Origin: Scenedesmus sp. ARA3
Taxonomy: Eukaryota; Chlorophyta; Chlorophyceae; Sphaeropleales; Scenedesmaceae
NCBI GenBank assembly: GCA_004335835.1
Contig: RWJK01001178.1
Location: forward strand, 1 to 24,269
Reading direction: 5' to 3'
DNA length: 24,269 nt
Shown here: positions 9,714-18,996 of the stretch, piece after piece
Numbering within the stretch: position 1 is the stretch's first letter
How the letters are laid out: the number at the start of each line of letters is the position of its first letter
Translations under genes and position numbers: made by a program
Notes under the pieces: generated by a model
Seen by the model: only the letters and a program-made list of their open reading frames with translations
What the model was told of the DNA's origin: nothing
Database searches by the model: none

Positions 9714-11977
9714 TCATCTGGCATCTGGCGACAGCGGGCACTCGCAGGATGGTGTGCCGTGCACATTCTGTGCAGTGGGCTTGCTATCCTTGTAGAGCAC
9801 GCCACATTTGTAGCAGAAGGGCGCACCGCAGTGGCAGCGCATGTGGTTGCAGCCCTCTTTGCGCACCACGATGTGGCCGCAGCCTGGGCAGCGCTTCCAG
9901 CCATGCTGCTGCGCCATGCGCAGCACTGCTGCATCCTCAGCTGACCGCAGCTCTGGCGGCAGGGCCTGGAACTGCGCACACGTCATGCCCTGCACACAGC
10001 AGACACAGCGCACAATTGAGCAGCAGCAAAGACTGAATGTGCAGGCATCAATGACATTAGTTTGCAAACCACAACGGGTCGCTGTAAACTGTCAAAGTGG
10101 TTGAAGGCGACAGGCCACATATGCCATATCTGGCCAGTGGCAATATTGGTGCCCATGTTTAAAAACCGAGGCCCAGCAGCTATGGATGTGCTCAACATGT
10201 ACGAACTGGATAAACTGTACAAGGACAAATGCGTATGACATGTGTATGCTGAGCAAGCTGCCTGTTCGTCCGGCAAGCAGCCCCGCATCACCACACTAAA
10301 ACTAAATGTCACGCTCTCTCTACTCAAGCAAGGCGCGTCTGCAGTTCTCGGGCGGCAAGTATACCACTGCTGTTTGGCGATCAATAACACAGCCAACTGC
10401 GCATGCGATGCACTGGCAGTGCTTGCATTGCAGCGTATCTGCCTCACCTCGTGCCAGCCTTTGATGCCGCAGGAGAGGCAGAAGGCTTTATGGCAATTTG
10501 GGCACTCCAGGGGGGAGTCTTGGCCGCCAGCTGCTGCCTCTGTTCCCTTGTCAGGCCGCTCCAGCAGGCAGCTGCAGTGGGGGCAGTAGGCACGCCGGGA
10601 GGGGTCAATGCACCCCGCTACTGCCAGTTCCTCAAACAACTCCTGCAGGAGCCACAAATCAAGGCGGCAGTGAAGGTGGTGGCGAGGTGGGTATGGCCGG
10701 CAGCAGTGGGGATTGTGCAGGCTGCAACTAGGGGCAGATGCTGCTGCACTGACCCTCATGCGGCTGAGTGACGCAATCCTCAAAGAATCAGAAGTGAGTG
10801 CACACCACAAGCAAGGGCTGCCTCCCAAAGCCACAATCCAGGCTTCAAATGGTTCACTGCCCGCCGTTGTTACAGCATCGCCAACACGTGTACAACAAGC
10901 AGGTTGCAGGGCCAGGGATAGGCGGTACCTGCAGTGCCGGCTGGTCCTGCAGCAGCTGCAGCACGTCCTCATACGCCAGAAACTCCCGGCAGGAAATTTC
11001 AGGGCAGCGCAGCAGGTAGCGGCCATTCTGCAGAACACAAAAGGGATTGCGGAGCGTTGCATGTGTTACATACTGCAGATTGAAGCAACATAGATTGGGT
11101 GTTGATGTGCCGCGATGCACTGCAAATGACAGGGTGCTTGGGTGGTGAACCTCTGCTGTTGCTTGGAGTGGAGGAATGATGACACCAGGATTCATAAAAA
11201 GGCTCGCAGATGCGGCGCCGTGCATGCGGGTCCCACACCCAGCTAGTGCTTCTGGGGTCTGCACGGGAACGAGGACAGGTGGCAGGCGCAAGCAGCAGAG
11301 GCATAGGACAACAGCAGGCAGGTCAGCTGCGCGCTGCAGTAGATGAAGTAGCACTGAGTATAACGCGCGTAGTCTGAGCCTTTGGGAAGATAGGTAGTAA
11401 ACCAAAGATAAGCCTGAGGCCCAGCGATAGCTGATATAGGCCGCCTACGTTGCAAGGCCCGCGTAGCTCTAACAAGGCGGTACAATGTCACATTGATTGC
11501 GGCGTGCCTCACACGTAGGTGTGAGTCACAAGTGTAATGTCTAATCATCCACTGCATGGATAGTAACAGCTCTGTTACAGTGGGGCCCAGGCACGCAACA
11601 TGCTGTTTAGCTGGCAGGCACGGTGCAAGTGGTCTGCACTATCCTTTCATCAGTCAGAAGTAGGTGCTGCAGGTGGCCTGCTGCAGCGCACCTGGGCTGT
11701 CTGGCCTAGCTGGTGGGCCAGGCAGGGCACCACTGAGTCCCCAGCGCTCCTCGACCTCCATGCTGCTGCGCACAAACAGCTCTGTTGGATTCAAAGCAAG
11801 AGCAGGGTGTATCTCCTGCTGCGCCTCATGCTGGTTGCGATACCTGGGCACTGGCAGTGACTCTGGCAGCTGCGAGCAGCTGCTGTTTGCTGCACCTGCA
11901 TCACGTGGCAGGCCACCAGCGGCCTGCTGCTCTGAGCCCAAGGCGTTTTCCAGACTGGCTCCATCAGCCTGCAGCAT
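9714..11977 (-). CDS. Second RBR-like E3 gene, first half of RING1 not visible
   Basis: Tandem paralogue of the neighbouring RBR gene. Supported exons: 11692-11968 (or to ATG 11977), 10929-11027, 10448-10642, 9714-9989. The last three match RBR exons 4-6: NGRYLLRCPEISC ends RING1, AYCPHCSC and LECPNCHKAFCLSCG form the IBR, and RING2 has CPGCGH then GCNHMRCHCG with the catalytic-type Cys. A TGA at 9714 gives a short tail ending SPDAR. The first exon resembles RBR exon 2, ending in a phase-1 PDSPG junction, and ATG 11977 (MLQADGASLE) could start it. It cannot join 10929-11027 directly because phases 1 and 0 disagree. An exon of length 2 mod 3 carrying the CxxC...CxHxxCxxC half of RING1 is expected at 11028-11691 but was not found. 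Possibly a decayed gene, or the 3' end of the MYND gene upstream. Confidence 0.72.
11028..11691. other. Intronic or degenerate stretch where the RING1 half should lie
   Basis: In the paralogue this place holds a 572-nt exon with the first RING1 cysteines. Here no CxxC followed by CxHxxC is readable on the minus strand. Positions 11577-11691 resemble the intron starts at 13206-13321 and 15390-15491. One weak alternative, a phase-1 acceptor near 11261 leading to a GTATGT donor near 11076, would be phase-compatible, but its translation is not RING-like. Confidence 0.5.
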
Positions 11978-12386
11978 GGTGGGTGTGCAGTGACAACAGC
12001 ACATATCAAGAAGGCTACTACCAATCTTGGCAAGTAAACGCCGCTTGCTCGCTGCTCCTGTGCTGTCTCAATTACAACGCATTGCATACTGCAACACAAT
12101 CAGCAGCATAGCGTTGTCTGCATGCTAATCAAGTGCTCTCTGCGTGGCATAAGGCACAAGATACACGTTCTACGCAACAGATGCACACAACCGTGCTTGC
12201 ACCAATGCTCCTCCTTGTGTGGTTCAGAGAGTGATGGAGGCATGCATGTGACGACTACAATATTCCCAGTCCAATTGTTCCGCATGAGGACCTCACGAGG
12301 CAGAAAGGGACACATATCAAAAGGTAATACTGCAGCTGCTGCTGTCTGGAACCCAGCTGCAGGTAGTTATGGTGTGAGGACAGCAC

Positions 12387-15348
12387 CTGCCGCAGCGCTG
12401 GCACATGCTTATTCGTGTCCGTGGGTGGAGGCCTGCTCGAGCTGCCGCTGCTTGCTGCATGGCCGCTGCCAAGCCCGGCTGCTGCCGCCTGCGCCGCTGG
12501 CTGCTGCTGCAGGCCGTGGCATTCAAACTTGTGGTTGGAGCGCCAGTCATTTTCCTGGCATGCTGTTGAGCTGCAAGGCGAGTTTGAGTTGCACGCAAAC
12601 ACAGTCAGCGAAGGCATGTAAACGAAAGGTTTTCCGCTGGGCATACGGCATCAGGAGGCAACCCAGAGCCAAATACATCACGTGTCACTGCACCTGTCAG
12701 TGCAGACAATTCAACGGCAGTGTTTTACAGCCACAGCAACTGCTGCCCTTCTTGTCTCACAGTCCAATGTTAACAACGTTCGCTGCATTGCAGGCTGCTG
12801 TACACGCTGCTGGTTGCAGATGCGGCTGTCATTGCTTCTGCTGAACTGCCGCTGTTGCCTCCTTGCCTGCGATGCTGCAGAAAGCCTGCTGCTTGCTGAG
12901 CTAGTATGTAACATGTCTCCTGCCAGCAACACTCACCAGTACTTGACAGGATCGCACCAGGGACAGTGCGTAGTGGCGGGCTTGCTGCAGACTCTGCACA
13001 GCCCGGCATCATTGGACATACATTTTGCTCCGGGGCCGCTGCCAGCAAGCAGGTCGCTGCTGTTGAAAACATTGTTGAGCTGCTGCCACCAGTGGTGCCG
13101 CGCGTATTCTGAAGGTGTCGTGAAGTTCGTGCCTGCATGGAAACAGGGGCAGGTGGCAGGTTCAAGCAGCCGCGTTCAGCAGCAAAGCTACAACAGCTGT
13201 GTGCTGCAGTGGGTCCCATGCGTGCAACATGCTGTTGAACCAGCAGGCGAGATACACACTTGTCTTTGCAAAACAAACATCAGACAGCAATGGATGCTGC
13301 ATGCAGCCTGCTGGAGCCCACCTGGGTTGTCTGGCCTGGCTGGCGGGGCAGGCAGGGCGCCACTTAGGCCCCAGCGCTCCTCCCACTGCTGACCGCTGCA
13401 CACAGACGACAGGCTCGTGAAGCTGTCGCTGCTGCTGCTGCTGTTCGACCTGGCTGGGGAGGCAGCAATGGCGCCACTGAAACCCCAGCGCTCCTCAACC
13501 TCCAAGCTGCTGCACGCAGACGCAGCACGTGAAAGCCGTGCATCCTGCTGCGCCTCATGCTGGTGGCGAGTTTTGGGAACTGGCAGCAAGTCAAGCAGCG
13601 TTGAGCCAATAACACTGCTGCTGCTGCTATTGCCGCTTGCATGTGCATACTGACTGTTGTATGATACAGGCACCCACTGCGCTGCAGTGCCGCCTGCTGC
13701 TGCTGCTGCTCCTGCAAGTGCTGCTGCACCTGTACCTGCTGCTGCTGCTGCTGCTGTACCACCTGTACTGCTGCTGGACCCCGCTGATCTGGGTGGCCAT
13801 TCGAGGTCTGAGTCCAGCGCCACATAGCCAGCTGCCGCGATGCCAGCTGCTGTGGCGGCTGCTGCAGCCGGCGGCGGCGCTGCTGCGCCTGCCCAGTCAA
13901 TGTCTGGCAGTGCATTGGTGNNNNNNNNNNNNNNNNNNNNNNNNNNNNNNNNNNNNNNNNNNNNNNNNNNCTGCTGCAGCCGGCGGCGGCGCTGCTGCGC
14001 CTGCCCAGTCAATGTCTGGCAGTGCATTGGTGTGTGTTATCTGCACGGTGTTGGCTGGGCGTCTGCTGGTGTATGCGCGAGGCTGCGGGATGTGCTTTGT
14101 TCTGAGGATGATTTTGAGCTTTTCAGCTTCTGTTGCTGCTGCAATGACTTGCTGCAGGAGGAAGCAGCAGCAGCGGGCAGCAGAAGAGCTTTGGTTTTCA
14201 GCATGCACTGCGGTTGTGTTGCTCTCCGGCCATGCAACTTCACTAATGCATGGTGGAATTTAGTGCACGCAAAGCAGGCTCATACGGTGTATGCACAACG
14301 CCAACTCTGCAAGCATGGTGCTGCATCCATACACATAATTGCCGCTCGATCTGATAATTTTTAGGAAAACAATAAGTTAAAAATGTTGGAATATCTTTTC
14401 CAAAAAAAATTTCATTTCCAATAGCAAGACTTGTTTGTTGTTTTCCAAAATTTGCTTGTTTATTTTCATCAAATACTGTTTGTTTTAAGGTTGTAAATGT
14501 TCGAAAATAAAGTTGAGAATTTTTATAATTTTGAGTTGTTAATGAGTCAGAAAAAGAAAAAACATAGCCAAATTTTTTATAACGAACTTTTTCATAATTC
14601 AAACAAAGCAAAGTTTTTTTCAAAATAATCTTTTGAGAATTTGTTTTTTGAAAACTTAAACTTTGAGAAAAAGTTCTCAACTAAGGGATCTTGTTGCAGG
14701 ACTGTTGAAAGCGGTTGTTTGTGCGATGCAGATGCTTCCAGGCACTGGTGTGTCAGGTCCCGCTGGTCGTTGCGGCAGCAAACCTTGAGGTACTTCTCGT
14801 GCTGTGCGCTAGTCTTGACGCACAGCCTGTGCTGTGGTATGGTCTCAACCACCAGGCTGCATGCACAGGTACGGACAGCGAGGCAGGTTCAGCAATCATA
14901 CCGCCTATTACAGAGGCAGTACCTGGATGCGCAGATGCAACAGGATGGCATGCATGTGGGCTGCATCACCTGGCTCCACAGACATGTCTCAACATGTCGA
15001 TCATCAGAGAAAGTAACGCTCTATACTTTCCTTCAAATTGATTTTCCCGTCTTGCAGCAAGCTTAGCCAGTGTGGTATGATGCTGCCCTTCCCATCCGCA
15101 CCTGATGAACTGCACCAGCATAACATACAACTGCTCCTCGTTGCTTGCTGTCCTGTGCGCCGTTGCCTGCGAGTCAGAGTCAACTTGTGAGATAAGATGT
15201 AATGGGAGTGGATCATCACACTATGGGTGCAGCTGTGCTGGCCCCACCTGGGCGTGTAGCAGGTCAGCTGAACGGTAGTAGTGCGCCAAGGAGATGCTCT
15301 GGTTCACTGGCAGGGTGGATGCTTGGGAGTTCAAAATCCCAACCAAGT
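12387..15348 (-). CDS. AMSH/USP8-type dimerisation domain protein with MYND zinc finger, both ends unresolved
   Basis: Exons: 15248-15348, 15102-15166, 14784-14856, 13322-14151 (contains the assembly gap), 12937-13132, 12387-12570. The first three join in phase to read [20 protein letters not shown], then [20 protein letters not shown] and HEKYLK. This matches the N-terminal MIT-like/USP8_dimer domain of AMSH (STAMBP) deubiquitinases, which act with ESCRT on endosomes. The large exon continues as [18 protein letters not shown], then becomes Ala/Ser-rich and ends PARPDNPG in phase 1. The next two exons form a MYND finger: [14 protein letters not shown] (split by the intron in phase 2), TACQENDW and NHKFEC; all eight zinc ligands are present. 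No JAMM metalloprotease motif or USP catalytic box was found downstream, so deubiquitinase activity is not supported. The true start lies upstream of 15348; the 3' end after HVPALRQ is unknown. Confidence 0.75.
12571..12936 (-). other. Intron splitting the MYND finger
   Basis: A 366-bp GT-AG intron (donor GTGAGTG, acceptor CCTTGCAG) interrupts the codon of the cysteine in KYC. Its removal restores a canonical MYND spacing, which is strong support for the splice call. Nothing else was recognised inside it. Confidence 0.8.
13370..13495 (-). repeat. In-frame 114-bp duplication in the AMSH/MYND large exon
   Basis: [10 protein letters not shown] and [10 protein letters not shown] are exactly 38 residues (114 bp) apart. 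The plus-strand CCAGCGCTCC occurs at 13371 and 13485. A third relative, [12 protein letters not shown], lies in the first exon of the second RBR locus. Confidence 0.8.
13921..13970. other. Assembly gap (50 N)
   Basis: A run of 50 N lies inside the large AMSH/MYND exon. It is flanked by two identical 62-bp sequences, 13859-13920 and 13971-14032, and so looks like a scaffolding artefact rather than missing sequence. Confidence 0.97.
14352..14692 (-). other. AT-rich, plastid-like insert (probable NUPT) in an intron
   Basis: Base composition drops abruptly to strongly AT-rich between GC-rich flanks. One minus-strand frame stays open across the whole insert, using A/T-ending codons, with Lys/Phe/Asn/Tyr-rich text such as [14 protein letters not shown] and [17 protein letters not shown]. 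This is typical of the enlarged, low-complexity plastid genes of chlorophytes. I could not identify which plastid gene. It sits in the 632-bp intron between 14152 and 14783, has no start codon of its own, and should be spliced out. Confidence 0.7.
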
Positions 15349-15491
15349 CTGCGGCGTTAGGCAACAGTAGGCAGGTCAGATGTGTGCTATAGTGGGGCCC
15401 AGGCGCGCGGCATGCTGTTGAGCTGGGCAGGCACGTTGCAAGTGGTAAGTGCAAACCTAAGATCAGACAGGAATGGTGGCCTGCAGCTCAC

Positions 15492-15520
15492 CTGGGCTGC
15501 CTGGCCTGGCTGGTGGGTCA

Positions 15521-15556
<36 letters not shown>

Positions 15557-15574
15557 TCTCCTGCTCCGGCTGTG

Positions 15575-15612
<38 letters not shown>

Positions 15613-15734
15613 GAGGTCGCAGCTGCGTCAGTGATGCCAGTCAACACCTCACCACTCGATCTGGCTGGCACCGCCACTGACACTGACGGCAGCACCTCTG
15701 CTGCTGCCTCTCCCACGCTAGCCGCATTGCTGTA

Positions 15735-15772
<38 letters not shown>

Positions 15773-16569
15773 GGGGTAACACACTATCTGCAACTGCAAA
15801 GGTGGATTCTGACCGCGCAGATAGACCATGCTGCTGCTCATCGAAGCCGCCATGCCCTGCTCCTCCTGCTGCTGCTGTTGGTTGCCGCACCCCCGTAGCC
15901 ATGACGGGCCCTGAGGGTCCCCACTGAAAAAAAAAATCCCTGAAGCTTCTGCTGCTGCTGCCGCTGCTGATGTGCTGGTGGTGGAGCAGCTACTGCCTGT
16001 GCCCAAAGGCAGAAGCTGCATCAGCTGAGCTACACGCTTCTCAACATATCCGCCCTTGCCCTTCTGCTGCTGCTGCTGCTCCAGCTCCTGCTGCTGCTCC
16101 AGAAGCTGGCAACGTGTGAACTTCTCAGAAGTCGCACCCCCATTGAAGCTGCTGCTGCCGTCCTCCACATTAGCAGCAGCAGTGTATGCCGCCTTTGCTG
16201 CATTGCCAGCAGCAGCACCCTCACCAGCAGCAGCAGCAGCAGCAGAACTGCCGCCGCTGTATGTAGCACGCAGCAGCCCCACATCAGCCCATGCAGGAGC
16301 GACCAGCTTGCCGTATGTTGCTGTCTGCACAGGCTGGCTGGTGACAGCGCTGCTGCTGCTGCTGCTGCTGCTGCCGCCTGTGGGCTTGCCCTGCCGTGCT
16401 GCTGTTGCTGCTGCTGCTTGCTGACCGGTTGGCGCAGTGCAGCTGGCAGCACCAGTAGCAGCAGCAGCCACGGCCTCACAGCCCTGCTGCTGCAGCTCTT
16501 CTGCATCGCTGCTGCTGCTGATGTCATCAGCAGGGTACTCCCAATAGCCCCCAGCAGCCGCTGGTGCTC

Positions 16570-16600
<31 letters not shown>

Positions 16601-16620
16601 AACGGCACCACTGCCTGCTG
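15492..16620 (-). CDS. Ala/Ser/Gln-rich coding region, unrecognised
   Basis: Function unknown. From about 16620 to 15641 one minus frame is open and reads like protein between homopolymers: GGYWEYPADDISSSSDAEEL, TATYGKLVAPAWADVGLL, EKFTRCQLLEQQQELEQQQQ, YVEKRVAQLMQLLPLGTG. A T10-CAG acceptor-like site near 15925-15936 may begin another exon in a different frame (MATGVRQPTAA to Gln runs). The final GT donor at 15491 closes sequence homologous to the PG-ending exons of both downstream loci. It is phase-compatible with the AMSH exon at 15348 only in the Ala-run frame, which has a TGA near 15630. It may be the 5' part of the AMSH/MYND gene or a separate gene. Exon boundaries are not settled. Confidence 0.35.
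15521..15771. repeat. Cluster of long CTG runs
   Basis: Three long (CTG)n tracts lie at about 15521-15554, 15578-15612 and 15739-15771. On the minus strand they encode Gln, Ala or Ser runs depending on frame. Further short CTG/CAG runs continue to about 17005 (for example 16063-16090, 16350-16373, 16572-16600, 16974-17006). Confidence 0.92.
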
Positions 16621-16820
16621 AGCGCAGTCATCGGAGCTGATGCAGCCTCGCTGATGCTGTTGTGCAGCAGCTGCAGCGGGCCCTGCAGCATCGCCTGCAG
16701 ACCATGCAGACCCCCTTCGTACGCCACTAGATCTGCCATGCAGTTCAACACTAACTGCGCCCAAGCCTGCAGCAGATTAGCCCGCGCAGTGTCTGCTACA
16801 TCATCCGGCAGATTCAGCAA
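16620..16820 (-). CDS. Probable exon, unrecognised
   Basis: A minus-strand segment after a plausible acceptor (GTGCAG before 16820) reads LLNLPDDVADTARANLLQAW and then LNCMADLVAYEGGLHGLQAM. This is an ordinary, non-repetitive, probably helical protein text that contrasts with its homopolymer surroundings. The frame ends in a Ser run and stop at 16527, and the downstream coding-like frame differs, so a junction near 16620 is expected but not located. An ATG at 17229 (MRKPAKPHCK) could start the same gene. No family assigned. Confidence 0.35.
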
Positions 16821-17239
16821 CTGCACTTGCCCCAGCTGCAGTGGCCTGCCACCAGGCAGCACGCGCGCAGCAGCAGCACCAGCCGCACTGCCAGCCTGCC
16901 GGCTGCTTTCAAGCCCAGCAGCAGCAGCTGCTGGCTGCACGCACTGCTGCTGCCAGCCACATCCTCCGCCTGCTGCTGCTGCTGCTGCCGCTGCTGCTGC
17001 TGCTCTGCGTTAGTGGCGCTGCCGGCACTGCCGCGTCTCGTCCTAGAGCTCCCACACCCTGCACCCAACCCCTGCTGCTGCTGCATTGCGCCGTCCTGCT
17101 GCTGCAGCTGTGCAGTCAGCAGCAGCGCGGCTCCCTGCCAGCTGAGGGCCCTGCAGAAGGGCTTGTGGCCTGCCAGGGTAGCAGCCAGGCCCGTGCGGCT
17201 TTGCAGTGCGGCTTTGCTGGTTTACGCATGGCAATAAAA

Positions 17240-18508
17240 ACTGTAGTGCCTGGCATTCAAAGTAGCATGACTACGTGTCACAATGGTGGCAGCAGTATCC
17301 TGCAGTGGAATAAGCGCCAAGTTGCCTGGTGGCCGTGAGTAGTCTCGGCGGGAAACACGCTCCGTGCGTCAAGAGCGCTGACCGTGGGTCAGAACTGTAT
17401 CGACAAAACCGACTTATGAAAACTCCATCAACTTGATGGTGGAAGTGCTGTGCTCGCAGGTGAAGGTGCACATGCACGTGCAGCCTGCTCGCCATATGTA
17501 AACAAAATGGTACAGGGGTCCTGCAACAGCAGCAGCCGGGCTTCGTTGAGTCCCGTCGTGAGTCAGGAATATTTGAAAAACAGCATAAAGAGTCACAACG
17601 TGCATACAGGCAGACATTACAAGCTCAAAGCAGCATGATGCGTACTCAACAGCAGCCGGCAGCTCAGCTGATCCCAGAGCACACACTTTCATGCATGGTA
17701 GCAATTGACAAGGTCTGCTGCCACAGTTTAGCAGCAGCAGGCGCACAAGATGCAAAGCAGCAGCCCCACCAAGAGCTCATCTGCCAACATGCACATCAAT
17801 GTGCCAACATGTTGCTGTGCGAGGCAAGCGTCTTCCTGCGGCCATCAGAGGTGCTGTCCTGCCAGCCCACAAGGACACGAGTGACGCTAGCACTGCAGGC
17901 AGAAGCAGTTGCCCCGTGGCTGGACTAGGCACAAATCACAGTCAACATACTGCATTCCTAGGATGCAGTAGCCAACCCATGCTACAATGTGGCATGATGT
18001 ATCGGTGCTGCCCTCCCCGCCACCCTGCTCCTCATGGGGTCCCATGCATGCAGCCGATTATAAAGCACGCAGTGCTCCGAGGTCCCTTGCTGGGAAGTTC
18101 CTCTCAGCTCTTGACCTTCAGGTTGAGGTCACCATGGCAACTAATGGACGCTTGTACTCATCAGCGATGACTTGGGCAGCACGACACGCATGAAGGGGCA
18201 GCACCCTGGTAGAACTGGGCTGTATGCTTCGCCGCTTGCAGCTCTAGCTTGTGATGCTGCAGTGGTGGACTGGGCAGCTGCCTGCAGGAGGTCGATGTGG
18301 AAAGCAGCTCCTGCAGGTACTGCCAGCGCGGCTGAAGAGGCAAAGGCGTCCGGCTTCCAGGGTGCTGCGCTGCTGTACTACAGCTAGTAGGACAATCTGG
18401 TCGAGAGCTGCTCTTCAGCTGGTGCAGCTGCTGCTGAGGTGTCTGTGCTTGGCAGGGCTGCGTGCAAGCATGTGGCCGTCTGGCGCCCTTTGAGATGATG
18501 GCGGCAGC
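17240..18508. other. Long stretch without a supported gene
   Basis: About 1.3 kb between the minus-strand low-complexity gene and the small plus-strand gene, so probably regulatory for both. Open frames on both strands are short, Cys/Ala/Leu-rich, and show no family text or consistent splice sites. No RNA gene was recognised. Confidence 0.45.
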
Positions 18509-18863
18509 ATGGACGCCGCTGCGCAAGCAACACAGCAGCAGCGGCGGCAGAAGCATGAGGAGGCACTAGAGCTCCTCAAGAAGCAGGGTGCCATGTCAGA
18601 GCAACTAGGTGTGCAGACATGGACAGCTGGCGAGGACAACCAGCAGGCAGAGCCATCACAAGAGATTTCACAGGCAGAACACACATCAACCACCGTTCGC
18701 AGCTCGTGGAGGAGGCGGCAGTTCAGCTGAGCAGCAGCTGATGAAGCGCGAGGCCAATGCCACCTGGCGTGCAGCGCAGAAGCATGAGCAACCAATGTGT
18801 GCTGCTGCACAGGATATGCTGTGGTGCACAAGCACATGCAGTGCAATTAGGCACAGTGTTTAA
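18509..18863 (+). CDS. Small coiled-coil protein, hypothetical
   Basis: Function unknown. Exon 1, 18509-18608, starts MDAAAQATQQQRRQKHEEAL and continues ELLKKQGAMSEQL, a charged helix. A CTAG|GTGTGC donor and a TTCGCAG acceptor before 18703 join in phase 1 to exon 2 (18703-18863), reading SSAEQQLMKREANATWRAAQ and ending at TAA. The total is 86 aa. Without splicing, exon 1 runs to a TGA after 73 codons. Support is the helical, low-Cys start of both exons and the agreeing phases; the last 20 residues look less protein-like, so the 3' end may be wrong. It is the only plus-strand candidate between minus-strand genes and ends 133 bp from the convergent oxidoreductase stop. Confidence 0.4.
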
Positions 18864-18996
18864 CCTGCCTCTACATCACAGCTTGCTTGTGCCTTTTGTA
18901 TTCTGAGCCTTGGGGAAGGCATTGCAAGCGCAGGAGCCACCGCAAACACACGGTAACCAGGCACACCTGTGAATGAACTTTTCGCGCAACCCAGAC

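Noticed and set aside
14243..14680. Treating the AT-rich open frame as an expressed nuclear gene
   Set aside because: It has no ATG start of its own at a sensible place, organelle-type composition, and it runs into unrelated nuclear sequence at its 3' end. It lies inside an intron of a supported gene.
9714..15348. JAMM (HxHxxD-type) or USP catalytic boxes that would make the AMSH/MYND gene a deubiquitinase
   Set aside because: Minus-strand readings from 12387 down to 9714 show neither a THPT/DLHTH-type string nor Cys/His boxes of USPs.
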